Below are positions 1 through 5,991 of a DNA stretch of 7,633 nt, in pieces. Both the position numbers and the translations under genes were made by a program. The stretch is from Bacteroidota bacterium (GTDB lineage: Bacteria; Bacteroidota; Bacteroidia; Chitinophagales; Chitinophagaceae). Where the stretch lies: NCBI GenBank assembly GCA_947454745.1, contig CANGMV010000044.1, positions 1 to 7,633 on the forward strand. Reading direction: 5' to 3'. Below the pieces are notes generated by a model. It was not told where the DNA came from. It did no database searches and saw nothing but the letters and a program-made list of their open reading frames with translations. The number at the start of each line of letters is the position of its first letter. Position 1 is the first letter of the stretch.

Positions 1-68
1 ATTGGAGAATAGTTTTTAGATTTGATGAGGAAAATGTTTACGATGTAGATTTGGTAGACTATCATTAA
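1..68 (+). CDS. higB: HigB-type toxin, C-terminal fragment (gene enters from the left)
   Basis: Reading from base 3, 21 codons run to a TAA at 66-68 and encode a tail beginning WRIVFRFDEENVYDVD and ending VDYH. The pattern of WRI.F.. followed by an acidic 'YDV..VDYH' ending is how RelE/HigB-family toxins typically finish. These toxins are ribosome-dependent mRNA endonucleases held inactive by the HigA antitoxin. The identification rests on this short tail plus the HigA-type gene starting 9 bp downstream; the toxin-first order is normal for higBA. The catalytic core and the operon promoter lie outside the window, so whether the toxin is intact cannot be judged. Confidence 0.8.
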   Translation, partial: WRIVFRFDEENVYDVDLVDYH

Positions 69-77
69 TTTTACAGC

Positions 78-386
78 ATGATTAGAAGTATAAAATATAA
101 TACACATCCAGGGGAAATACTTAAAGAAGAAGTGGTTCTTGCTAATCAATTGACTATAACGGAAGCTGCAACCTTAATGGCTATATCTAGAAACACGCTT
201 TCTAATGTACTAAATAGAAAAGCTCCCATCACTCCGCTACTAGCAACAAGGATTGCTAAAGTATTTGGAGGTACTGCCGAAATTTGGATCAGACTTCAAC
301 TTTCTTTTGACATGAAAGAAGCTGAGCAATTAAGTAAAAGTTTGAAACTAAAACCATTCAAAGCTAAAAAGCAACAAACTGCTTAG
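78..386 (+). CDS. higA: HigA family antitoxin (XRE-type helix-turn-helix)
   Basis: A 102-residue protein of normal length for HigA. The N-terminus carries the family signature HPGEIL (residues 10-15). A helix-turn-helix follows at about residues 26-60 (LTITEAA..MAISRNTLSNVLN), and then GGTAEIWIRLQLSFDM (64-79), the conserved segment after the HTH in this family. The lysine-rich tail (about 88-100) is probably disordered. HigA proteins bind and neutralise HigB and repress their own operon; that role is inferred from the family. The ATG at 78 is preferred because it gives the usual spacing to HPGE and lies 9 bp after the toxin stop. The gene converges on pheS with a 3-bp gap. It looks like an accessory module next to a housekeeping gene. 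Confidence 0.9.
   Translation: MIRSIKYNTHPGEILKEEVVLANQLTITEAATLMAISRNTLSNVLNRKAPITPLLATRIAKVFGGTAEIWIRLQLSFDMKEAEQLSKSLKLKPFKAKKQQTA
366..384 (-). terminator. Possible weak terminator for pheS inside the higA 3' end
   Basis: On the minus strand, six bases past the pheS stop codon, AAGCA (384-380) can pair with TGCTT (373-369) around a 6-nt loop, and three further T bases follow (368-366). The stem is only 5 bp, so this is a weak candidate. It would end pheS transcription inside the last codons of higA, which the 3-bp gap between the genes would require. Readthrough antisense to higA is the alternative. Confidence 0.28.
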
Positions 387-389
387 TTA

Positions 390-1427
390 CTAAACGCTCT
401 TAAACTGTTCTAAAAAGCGCAGGTCGTTTTGTGAATATAAACGTAAGTCGTTGACTTGGTATTTCAACTGTGCAATTCTTTCTACACCCATACCAAACGC
501 AAAGCCAGTATACTTTTCAGGATCAATGCCAAAATTTTCCAACACTTTTGGATGCACCATCCCTGATCCTAAAATTTCCACCCATCCTGTGTGCTTACAT
601 ATATTACATCCTTTGCCAGCACATATTTGACAACTGATATCCATTTCGGCACTTGGTTCTGTAAATGGAAAATAACTTGGACGGAATCTTACTTTCACGT
701 CTTTACCAAACATTTCTTGTACGAAGAAATAGAGTGTTTGTTTTAAATCAGCGAAGCTTACATTTTCATCGATATACAATCCTTCTACCTGATGGAAAAA
801 ACAATGCGCTCTTGCCGAAATAGTTTCATTACGATATACACGACCTGGACATATTACACGAATAGGTGGCTTTTGTGTTTCCATCACACGCGCTTGTACA
901 CTACTAGTATGTGTTCTTAATAACCATGCTGCATTATTTTCGCTCGCTTCTTGCACATAAAATGTATCCTGCATATCACGCGCTGGATGATCCTCGGGCA
1001 AATTCATCGCGCCAAAATTATGCCAGTCATCCTCCACTTCTGGGCCTTCCGCTACCGCAAATCCTAAACGTTTAAAAATGGATACCATTTGGTTACGCAC
1101 CAAATTCAATGGATGTCTTGTTCCAACAGCAACGGGATCACCCGGTAATGTGAAATCAAATTTTGCAGATTGCTCGTCGCTATCACCTAATGCTGATTGC
1201 AATTGCTGCATTTTTTCTTCGGCCATCATTTTAAAGGCATTCAATATTTGGCCAAATTCTTTTTTCTGCTCATTGGGCACATTCTTCATTTCGCCCATGA
1301 TTTCTTTAACCAAACCCTTGGTTCCTAAATATTTAATACGGAATTGCTCTACTTGTTCCGGGGTGGTTGCCACCGTAGCTGCAATCTCGGCCTTCATGGC
1401 TTCTATTTGTTGTAACAATTGCTCCAT
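390..1427 (-). CDS. pheS: Phenylalanyl-tRNA synthetase alpha subunit
   Basis: Catalytic subunit of the alpha2beta2 cytoplasmic class II synthetase that charges tRNA-Phe with phenylalanine using ATP. The protein is 345 residues. An N-terminal coiled-coil, tRNA-binding type region (about 1-85) precedes the catalytic domain. Motif 1 lies around GFAVAEGPEVEDDWHNF (122-138). Next come RTHTSSVQAR (171-180), motif 2 from PGRVYRNETISARAH to FHQVEG (194-216), and motif 3 FGMGVERIAQLKY (311-323). A310 in GFAFGMG matches the Phe-pocket Ala294 of the E. coli enzyme. Four cysteines, C266-x2-C269-x4-C274-x2-C277, resemble a zinc knuckle and occur in many bacterial PheS proteins. An in-frame GTG at 1451 would add eight residues, but the ATG at 1427 matches the family N-terminus. 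pheT is not adjacent, as expected in this phylum. Confidence 0.97.
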   Translation of the reverse strand: MEQLLQQIEAMKAEIAATVATTPEQVEQFRIKYLGTKGLVKEIMGEMKNVPNEQKKEFGQILNAFKMMAEEKMQQLQSALGDSDEQSAKFDFTLPGDPVAVGTRHPLNLVRNQMVSIFKRLGFAVAEGPEVEDDWHNFGAMNLPEDHPARDMQDTFYVQEASENNAAWLLRTHTSSVQARVMETQKPPIRVICPGRVYRNETISARAHCFFHQVEGLYIDENVSFADLKQTLYFFVQEMFGKDVKVRFRPSYFPFTEPSAEMDISCQICAGKGCNICKHTGWVEILGSGMVHPKVLENFGIDPEKYTGFAFGMGVERIAQLKYQVNDLRLYSQNDLRFLEQFKSV

Positions 1428-1525
1428 ATTGCGAATATACGCAAAAACCACACTTTGGTTTTAGATGCAAGAGAAAAATTAACCGTAAAATCCCTTACAT
1501 TTGTTACTCGTTGAAGATTTAATAC
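1428..1525. promoter_or_regulatory. Divergent intergenic region between pheS and the DUF4290 gene
   Basis: This 98-bp gap must hold both promoters. On the plus strand TACATTTG (1496-1503) is a perfect match to the Bacteroidetes -7 consensus TAnnTTTG and would give a leader of roughly 20 nt for the DUF4290 gene, but I see no TTTG -33 box at the usual 19-21 bp spacing. On the minus strand TAATTTTT (1481-1474) matches 7 of 8 positions for pheS, also without a clear -33 box. A 7-bp inverted repeat, AAAACCA (1444-1450) and TGGTTTT (1456-1462) with a 5-nt loop, lies in the probable pheS leader. No Phe-rich leader peptide is visible. Confidence 0.4.
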
Positions 1526-2221
1526 ATGGAGTACAATACAGCAAGAAGCATAATGGGGATGAGAGAGTATGGCCGTCACGTTCAAAGGATGGTGGACCAT
1601 CTTATGACCATTGAGGACAAAGCCAAACGTCAAGAACAAGCCCAAGTGGTAATTGAGTTGATGGGCTTCTTAAATCCTTCCCTTAAAAATATCGAAGATT
1701 ACAAGCATAAATTATGGGATCACCTATTTTTTATGAGCAATTTTAAATTGGACGTGGAAAGCCCTTATCCGATTCCTACCAAGGAAACTTATAAGCAAAA
1801 GCCTGATCCTCTGCCTTACCCTAAACGCAAAATTAAATATGCGCATTTGGGTAAGAACTTAGAATTGGTAATTGACAAAGCCATGGCCGAAACGGACGAA
1901 GAAAAGAAAGCTGGATTTGCGAATAGCATTGCTCACTATATGAAGCTAGCTTATAGTAACTGGCACAAAGAATTAGTGCAAGATGATGCCATCCGTAATG
2001 AATTAAATTCCATTACAGGTGGAGGTCTTGAATTTAGCAATACCCCTTACATCAAACACCGCAATCAAAACTTTGAGCGCGACGAATACCGTCCTGCTGG
2101 TGGAAGATGGCAAAACAACAACCGCAACCGCGGAGGTAGTGGTGGTGGCCGTGGACCTGGTGGTGGTAGTGGCGGCGGTGGTAGAAACAACAATAACCGC
2201 AATTTCAAAAAGCGTTACTAA
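1526..2221 (+). CDS. DUF4290 domain protein with Gly/Asn/Arg-rich tail
   Basis: A 231-residue protein I recognise as the DUF4290 family, found in Bacteroidetes and of unknown biochemical function. The conserved part covers about residues 1-175. It starts MEYNTARSIMGMREYGRHVQ, continues through a helical stretch with LMGFLNP (45-51) and KLWDHLFFMSNF (62-73), then a proline-rich segment (80-100), KYAHLGKN (104-111), and HYMKLAYSNWHKE (137-149). There is no signal peptide or membrane segment, so it is probably cytoplasmic. From about residue 192 the chain becomes low complexity: N-rich runs and Gly runs punctuated by Arg, ending FKKRY. That composition resembles RGG-type nucleic-acid-binding tails, which is inference only. 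The gene has its own terminator before murA. My recollection is that DUF4290 genes often sit beside murA in this phylum. Confidence 0.88.
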   Translation: MEYNTARSIMGMREYGRHVQRMVDHLMTIEDKAKRQEQAQVVIELMGFLNPSLKNIEDYKHKLWDHLFFMSNFKLDVESPYPIPTKETYKQKPDPLPYPKRKIKYAHLGKNLELVIDKAMAETDEEKKAGFANSIAHYMKLAYSNWHKELVQDDAIRNELNSITGGGLEFSNTPYIKHRNQNFERDEYRPAGGRWQNNNRNRGGSGGGRGPGGGSGGGGRNNNNRNFKKRY

Positions 2222-2232
2222 TAATCAAATTC

Positions 2233-2263
2233 AATCCCGTCCGTTTTACTGATGGGATTTTTT
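2233..2263 (+). terminator. Intrinsic terminator after the DUF4290 gene
   Basis: AATCCCGTC (2233-2241) pairs with GATGGGATT (2251-2259) as a 9-bp stem with one G-T wobble and a 9-nt loop. A run of six T (2258-2263) follows directly, two of them within the stem. It begins 11 bp after the DUF4290 stop codon. It implies that murA, starting at 2310, has its own promoter in the short gap or depends on readthrough. Confidence 0.88.
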
Positions 2264-2309
2264 ATGTCTTGATTCAAGAAAAGTTTAATTTCGTTTTACA
2301 ATCTATTTT

Positions 2310-3617
2310 ATGAGTTCATTCGAAGTAATAGGTGGCCATGCATTAAAAGGAACAATCATTCCACAAGGTGCAAAAAACGAAGCCTTACAAATTTTATCTG
2401 CAGTGGTGTTAAGTAGTGACCCCATTAGTATTTCAAACATTCCCAATATTGTGGATGTAAATTTATTAATTGAACTCTTACATGAAATGGGTGTGCGTGT
2501 AGAAAAATTAAGCGAAGGCACTTATCGTTTTCAGGCCGACAAAATTGATCCCAACTATTTAGCTTCTGAAGATTTTAGAAAAAAGAGTGGACGTTTAAGA
2601 GGCTCTGTAATGCTTGCTGGTCCTATCTTAGCGCGTTACAATGTTGCTTACTTACCAAAACCAGGTGGTGATAAAATTGGTAGACGTCGTTTAGATACGC
2701 ATATAATTGGTTTTCAAAAATTAGGTGCACAATATGCTTATGATGAAACACTTGCTTGTTTCACGATTAAAACAAAGGGACTTATTGGATGTTATATGTT
2801 ATTGGATGAACCTTCGGTTACAGGTACGGCTAATATTGTAATGGCGGCTGTTTTAGCTGAAGGCATTACAACTATTTACAATGCTGCTTGTGAACCCTAT
2901 TTGCAACAATTGTGTAGTATGCTAAATAGAATGGGCGCAAAAATTACGGGCATTGGCAGTAATTTATTAACCATCGAAGGGGTGAAAAAATTAGGGGGTA
3001 CCGAGCATCGCATTTTGCCCGACATGATCGAGATTGGCTCTTTCATTGGTTTAGCGGCCATGACAAAAAGTGAGATTCGCATTAAAGATGCTGGCGTGCA
3101 ACACTTAGGAATTATTCCAGATAAGTTCCGATTACTTGGAATTGATTTTGATATTCAAGGAGATGATATTTTTATTCCTGCACAAGAAGATTACGAAATC
3201 CAAACCTATATGGATGGTGGTATACTTACCATTTATGACAATCCTTGGCCAGGTTTTACGCCCGATTTATTAAGCATTGTTTTAGTTACTGCAACACAAG
3301 CAAAAGGCAGTGTACTTATTCATCAAAAAATGTTTGAGAGTAGATTGTTCTTTACAGATAAATTAATTGATATGGGTGCACAAATTATTTTGTGTGATCC
3401 GCATCGCGCTACAGTTATTGGATTAGGTCGTAAATATCCTTTACGTGGTATTACCATGAGTAGCCCGGATATCCGCGCTGGACAAGCATTGCTGATCGCT
3501 GCATTAAGCGCCGAAGGGAAAAGCACCATTCAAAATATTGAACAAATAGACCGCGGTTATCAAAACATTGATACGCGTTTACAAGCATTAGGTGCTGATA
3601 TAAAGAGAATTAGTTAA
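2310..3617 (+). CDS. murA: UDP-N-acetylglucosamine 1-carboxyvinyltransferase
   Basis: Transfers enolpyruvate from PEP to UDP-GlcNAc, the first committed step of peptidoglycan synthesis, in the cytoplasm. The protein is 435 residues, normal for MurA. Visible family features are GAKNEAL with substrate-binding K22 (20-26), the active-site loop PGGDKIGRRRLDTH (118-131), FTPD with the probable general base D319, and SPDIRAGQAL with R389 (equivalent to R397 in E. coli). The loop residue that is Cys115 in E. coli is Asp121 here (codon 2670-2672). Asp at this position is known in mycobacterial and chlamydial MurA, and there it confers fosfomycin insensitivity; I believe it is also usual in Bacteroidetes. 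The start has no Shine-Dalgarno sequence, and the upstream gap (2264-2309) shows only a degenerate -7-like TAATTTCG (2286-2293). The stop codon lies inside the palindrome arm described separately. Confidence 0.97.
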   Translation: MSSFEVIGGHALKGTIIPQGAKNEALQILSAVVLSSDPISISNIPNIVDVNLLIELLHEMGVRVEKLSEGTYRFQADKIDPNYLASEDFRKKSGRLRGSVMLAGPILARYNVAYLPKPGGDKIGRRRLDTHIIGFQKLGAQYAYDETLACFTIKTKGLIGCYMLLDEPSVTGTANIVMAAVLAEGITTIYNAACEPYLQQLCSMLNRMGAKITGIGSNLLTIEGVKKLGGTEHRILPDMIEIGSFIGLAAMTKSEIRIKDAGVQHLGIIPDKFRLLGIDFDIQGDDIFIPAQEDYEIQTYMDGGILTIYDNPWPGFTPDLLSIVLVTATQAKGSVLIHQKMFESRLFFTDKLIDMGAQIILCDPHRATVIGLGRKYPLRGITMSSPDIRAGQALLIAALSAEGKSTIQNIEQIDRGYQNIDTRLQALGADIKRIS

Positions 3618-3791
3618 GTTTTAAATTAGCAGAAGTCCTGAGCTTTGAGGCATAGCGTAAAAAAAAGGTGAATTTATATACGTTAAGAAACACTGCATGT
3701 TTGAGCACAATGTGCGCGTTCAGTGTTTTAGTATATAAATTCACCTTTTAGCGTAATGCCGATAGTGAAGGGCGAGCTAATTTAAAACTTA
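3615..3791. repeat. 177-bp nested, concentric imperfect palindrome between convergent genes
   Basis: Three pairs of inverted arms share nearly one centre (about 3703-3708). The outer arms are 16 bp and perfect: TAAGTTTTAAATTAGC (3615-3630) against its reverse complement at 3776-3791; beyond one mismatch, two more base pairs form (3612-3613 with 3793-3794). The inner arms are 19 bp and perfect: AAAAGGTGAATTTATATAC (3663-3681) against 3731-3749. The innermost arms are 8 bp, AAACACTG (3688-3695) against 3721-3728. A small GCAC/GTGC hairpin (3705-3708, 3712-3715) sits near the apex. Between outer and inner arms the sequences differ, apart from GGCAT (3649-3653) pairing with ATGCC (3756-3760). The repeat fills the whole gap and overlaps the stop codons of both murA and the peptidase. 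It could be a bidirectional terminator, a MITE-like insertion, or a fold-back duplication. Confidence 0.85.
3659..3749. terminator. Likely bidirectional terminator for murA and the S10 peptidase
   Basis: The 19-bp perfect inner stem (3663-3681 with 3731-3749) plus the 8-bp upper stem make a strong hairpin in either transcript. Read on the minus strand, the stem ends in a run of eight T (complement of 3666-3659, four of them in the stem), a standard poly-U tail for the peptidase transcript. Read on the plus strand, the stem ends CCTTTT then AGCG, so the U tract is only four bases and termination of murA may be weaker. The base of the stem is AT-rich, which is unusual for an intrinsic terminator. 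Confidence 0.65.
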
Positions 3792-5311
3792 GCTGGTGTT
3801 CCGAACTTAGGAATTGATTTTTTTATGAACGCTTTTAAATGTTCATTGCTTGTTGCTAAATCTTCTTTACGTATGTACATCATGTGTCCACTGCGGTATC
3901 CTTCCCAAAACATTCTGTCTTGAATTTTTCCTGCAGCATCCATTTGCCACATATTGTATTTCGCATTAAAATAATCACAAGCACCATCGTAGTATCCTGA
4001 TTGTACCAATAAATGTAAGTACGGATTTTGCATCATCGCTTCGGCTAAGTCGCTACCCGTATGGTTATTATTGCTATCCCAAGGATATACTGGGCCAAAA
4101 ATATTGTACTCTAAGTCGGTCTTATAGCCCAACTCGTCTCTTAAATAAATATTAATAGCTGGTGTAAAGGAATGTTCCCAACTTGTTAATTCTGCATTGT
4201 ATTCTGGATCCTCTCCTGCGTCTTTTTTATCAAGACCTATATAACGAGAATCCAAACGACCCACGGTTTTTCCTTGGTCTCTTAATAATTCTTTCCAGAA
4301 AAAACTAAATGGCACTTCTAAATTTTGTTGTGCAATAGCAGTTTCACTAATACCAATATAGCCCGACATTTTTTTAACAATCTCTTTTTTCTTTTCTGCA
4401 TTTAACACACCACCTTGTGCAATTGCTGGTATTAATTCATTCACAGTGAATGTTTCTACTTCAGGTAAATATGCCGTTAAATCCTTTCCTTGATATTCCT
4501 TTGATAGTTTTTTATGATACCATGCAGTGGCTGCCATATAAGGTAAGCGCAAAGCCGCATTGGTAGGGCCTTCGCGTTTAATGCCCAATTCGGTTGGAGA
4601 CACTAAAATCACACCATTTAAATACATCCAATGACGTGCTTGTAATTCCAATGACAATCCTGATACTCTTGTAGTACCATAACTTTCTCCAATTAAGAAT
4701 TTAGGGGATGCCCATCTTTTATTGCGTACTACAAATGTGCTAATCCAATCGGCCAAATATTTTACATCGGCATTCACGCCGAAAAATTTAGAAGCAGGTA
4801 CCGACTTGTCTAAAATTCTAGAAAAACCCGTATTCACTGGGTCTACATATACAATGTCGGCAACATCTAAGATTGAATTTGGATTTTCTTCAAATCCATA
4901 AGGTTGAACAGGATAACCCTCTTCATCTATTTTTAATTTTTTTGGACCTGTATAGCCTAAGTGCATCCATACACTCGCTGTTCCTGGACCACCATTAAAT
5001 GAAATCACCAAAGGGCGTTCATCTCTATTCGTTACATCGGTTCTTTCATAATACACATAAAATAATCCTGCAATGGCTTTTCCGTCCTCATCCCAAACTG
5101 GAATGGTGCCTGTCACTGCTTTGTAAGGTACTTTTTGTCCCTTAATGGTTACTTCCCCTTTTGTTTCGGTTTTAGCTTCCAATGAAAGTTCTCTTTTGAA
5201 TCCAGGGTTTTTGTCTTCCTGTTTTGCCTTTACACTTTCATCACCTGATTTTTGTGCTTGAGCAAACAAACTTGTAACCATAAATAAGGCTACCCACAAT
5301 TGTTTTTGCAT
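3782..5311 (-). CDS. Secreted peptidase S10 family (serine carboxypeptidase-like)
   Basis: A 509-residue protein of the alpha/beta-hydrolase carboxypeptidase Y / cathepsin A family (MEROPS S10), which removes C-terminal amino acids. The start at 5311 gives a classic signal peptide, MQKQLWVALFMVTSLFAQAQ, with no lipobox Cys, so a periplasmic or secreted location is expected. An upstream in-frame TTG would bury that signal and overlap gmk. Family motifs are NGGPG (106-110, oxyanion region), the nucleophile elbow GESYGT with S210, SGYYDGACD with D442 as the probable acid, and SGHMMYI with H476. The triad therefore looks complete. The real substrate is unknown; peptide scavenging or envelope protein processing are both possible. 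The last codons (A-K-F-stop) are made from the palindrome arm shared with the murA end. Confidence 0.93.
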   Translation of the reverse strand: MQKQLWVALFMVTSLFAQAQKSGDESVKAKQEDKNPGFKRELSLEAKTETKGEVTIKGQKVPYKAVTGTIPVWDEDGKAIAGLFYVYYERTDVTNRDERPLVISFNGGPGTASVWMHLGYTGPKKLKIDEEGYPVQPYGFEENPNSILDVADIVYVDPVNTGFSRILDKSVPASKFFGVNADVKYLADWISTFVVRNKRWASPKFLIGESYGTTRVSGLSLELQARHWMYLNGVILVSPTELGIKREGPTNAALRLPYMAATAWYHKKLSKEYQGKDLTAYLPEVETFTVNELIPAIAQGGVLNAEKKKEIVKKMSGYIGISETAIAQQNLEVPFSFFWKELLRDQGKTVGRLDSRYIGLDKKDAGEDPEYNAELTSWEHSFTPAINIYLRDELGYKTDLEYNIFGPVYPWDSNNNHTGSDLAEAMMQNPYLHLLVQSGYYDGACDYFNAKYNMWQMDAAGKIQDRMFWEGYRSGHMMYIRKEDLATSNEHLKAFIKKSIPKFGTPAKF

Positions 5312-5379
5312 ATTGTTGATTTTTAAATAGTATGTTTTAGGATAGATAAATATACGGCATAATTTAATTAAATTTGAGC
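5312..5379. promoter_or_regulatory. Divergent promoter region between the S10 peptidase gene and gmk
   Basis: This 68-bp AT-rich gap serves both genes. For gmk, TAAATTTG (5369-5376) is a perfect TAnnTTTG -7 match that ends three bases before the ATG, but I see no -33 box at 19-21 bp. A second candidate for gmk is TATGTTTT (5331-5338, 7 of 8) with TTTG at 5305-5308, spaced 22 bp and lying inside the peptidase signal peptide codons. For the peptidase, the minus strand carries TATATTTA (5355-5348, 7 of 8) with no obvious -33 box. No operator-like palindrome or Shine-Dalgarno sequence is visible. Confidence 0.4.
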
Positions 5380-5967
5380 ATGTCAACCAGTTTGAAAAAA
5401 GTAATCATTTTAGCCGCACCATCAGGAGCTGGCAAAACCACGATTACCAAATATTTATTAGAAAGATTCCCACGTTTGGCTTTTTCTATTTCTGCTACAA
5501 CCCGCTCGCCTAGAGGCACGGAGCAAGATGGCGTTGAATACCATTTTTTAAGTTTAGCCAAATTTGAAGGGCTAATTTATCAAAATGAATTCTTAGAATA
5601 CGAACAAGTATATGAAGGTGTTTATTATGGCACTTTAAAATCGGAGCTAGAACGCATTTGGGCCTTGGACAAAGTGCCCGTTTTAGATATAGATGTGAAA
5701 GGTGCAATTCATGTTCAAAAACAATTAGGGGATAAAAGTCTTTCTATTTTTATTATGCCTCCTTCGGTGGATGCTTTGCGTGAAAGATTATTGAACCGAC
5801 AAACCGAAACACCCGAAAGCATTCAAACTAGAATTGACAAAGCTGAATATGAAATGAGTTTTAGCAATCAATTTAATGCGATTGTTAAAAACGAAGTATT
5901 GGAAACAGCCTGTACTGATGCCGCTAATTTACTTGTTCAATTTTTAGGTCCTGATTTCATAAAATAA
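5380..5967 (+). CDS. gmk: Guanylate kinase
   Basis: Phosphorylates GMP (and dGMP) with ATP to give GDP, an essential cytoplasmic step in GTP, dGTP and (p)ppGpp supply. From the ATG at 5380 the protein is 195 residues, normal for bacterial Gmk. The P-loop APSGAGKT spans residues 13-20. The GMP-binding elements are SATTRSPR (38-45), GVEYHF (51-56), EYEQV (73-77) and YYGT (82-85), followed by VLDIDVKGA (101-109) and the Arg-rich lid around RERLLNR (134-140). A TTG six bases upstream is in frame but adds nothing conserved. The gene diverges from the peptidase and is followed 24 bp later by the dehydrogenase on the same strand with no terminator between, so it probably leads a short operon. Confidence 0.96.
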   Translation: MSTSLKKVIILAAPSGAGKTTITKYLLERFPRLAFSISATTRSPRGTEQDGVEYHFLSLAKFEGLIYQNEFLEYEQVYEGVYYGTLKSELERIWALDKVPVLDIDVKGAIHVQKQLGDKSLSIFIMPPSVDALRERLLNRQTETPESIQTRIDKAEYEMSFSNQFNAIVKNEVLETACTDAANLLVQFLGPDFIK

Positions 5968-5991
5968 TTTTATTACTTAAAACATACTACT

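Noticed and set aside
1..386. Phage or integrative element end
   Set aside because: Only the higBA module is visible; there is no integrase, attachment-site duplication or tRNA in the window to support a larger element.
1428..1451. GTG start for pheS at 1451, giving eight extra residues
   Set aside because: The extra residues are not typical of PheS, while the ATG at 1427 gives the usual N-terminus MEQLLQQIEAMKAE.
1078..1464. 128-codon open frame on the plus strand antisense to pheS
   Set aside because: Cys/Ser-rich translation with no recognisable motif, wholly opposite the well-supported pheS coding frame; a shadow.
1403..1645. 80-codon minus-strand open frame spanning the pheS-DUF4290 gap
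   Set aside because: It overlaps the starts of both real genes and its translation has no family features.
2019..2252. 77-codon plus-strand frame inside the DUF4290 tail
   Set aside because: A Val/Ala-rich shadow produced by reading the Gly/Asn-repeat DNA in another frame; it also runs into the terminator.
3615..3791. CRISPR array, tRNA or riboswitch in the murA-peptidase gap
   Set aside because: There are no spaced direct repeats, no cloverleaf or T-loop sequence, and the position is downstream of both genes; the inverted-arm architecture explains the signal.
5312..5386. TTG start for the S10 peptidase at 5386
   Set aside because: It would place 25 unrelated residues before a clear signal peptide and overlap the gmk start; the ATG at 5311 is preferred.
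5328..5989. 12-mer TAAAACATACTA upstream of both the peptidase (minus strand, 5339-5328) and the dehydrogenase (5978-5989)
   Set aside because: Several 12-bp matches are expected by chance in AT-rich DNA of this length, and the distance to the start codon differs (3 versus 17 nt), so a shared regulatory site is not supported.
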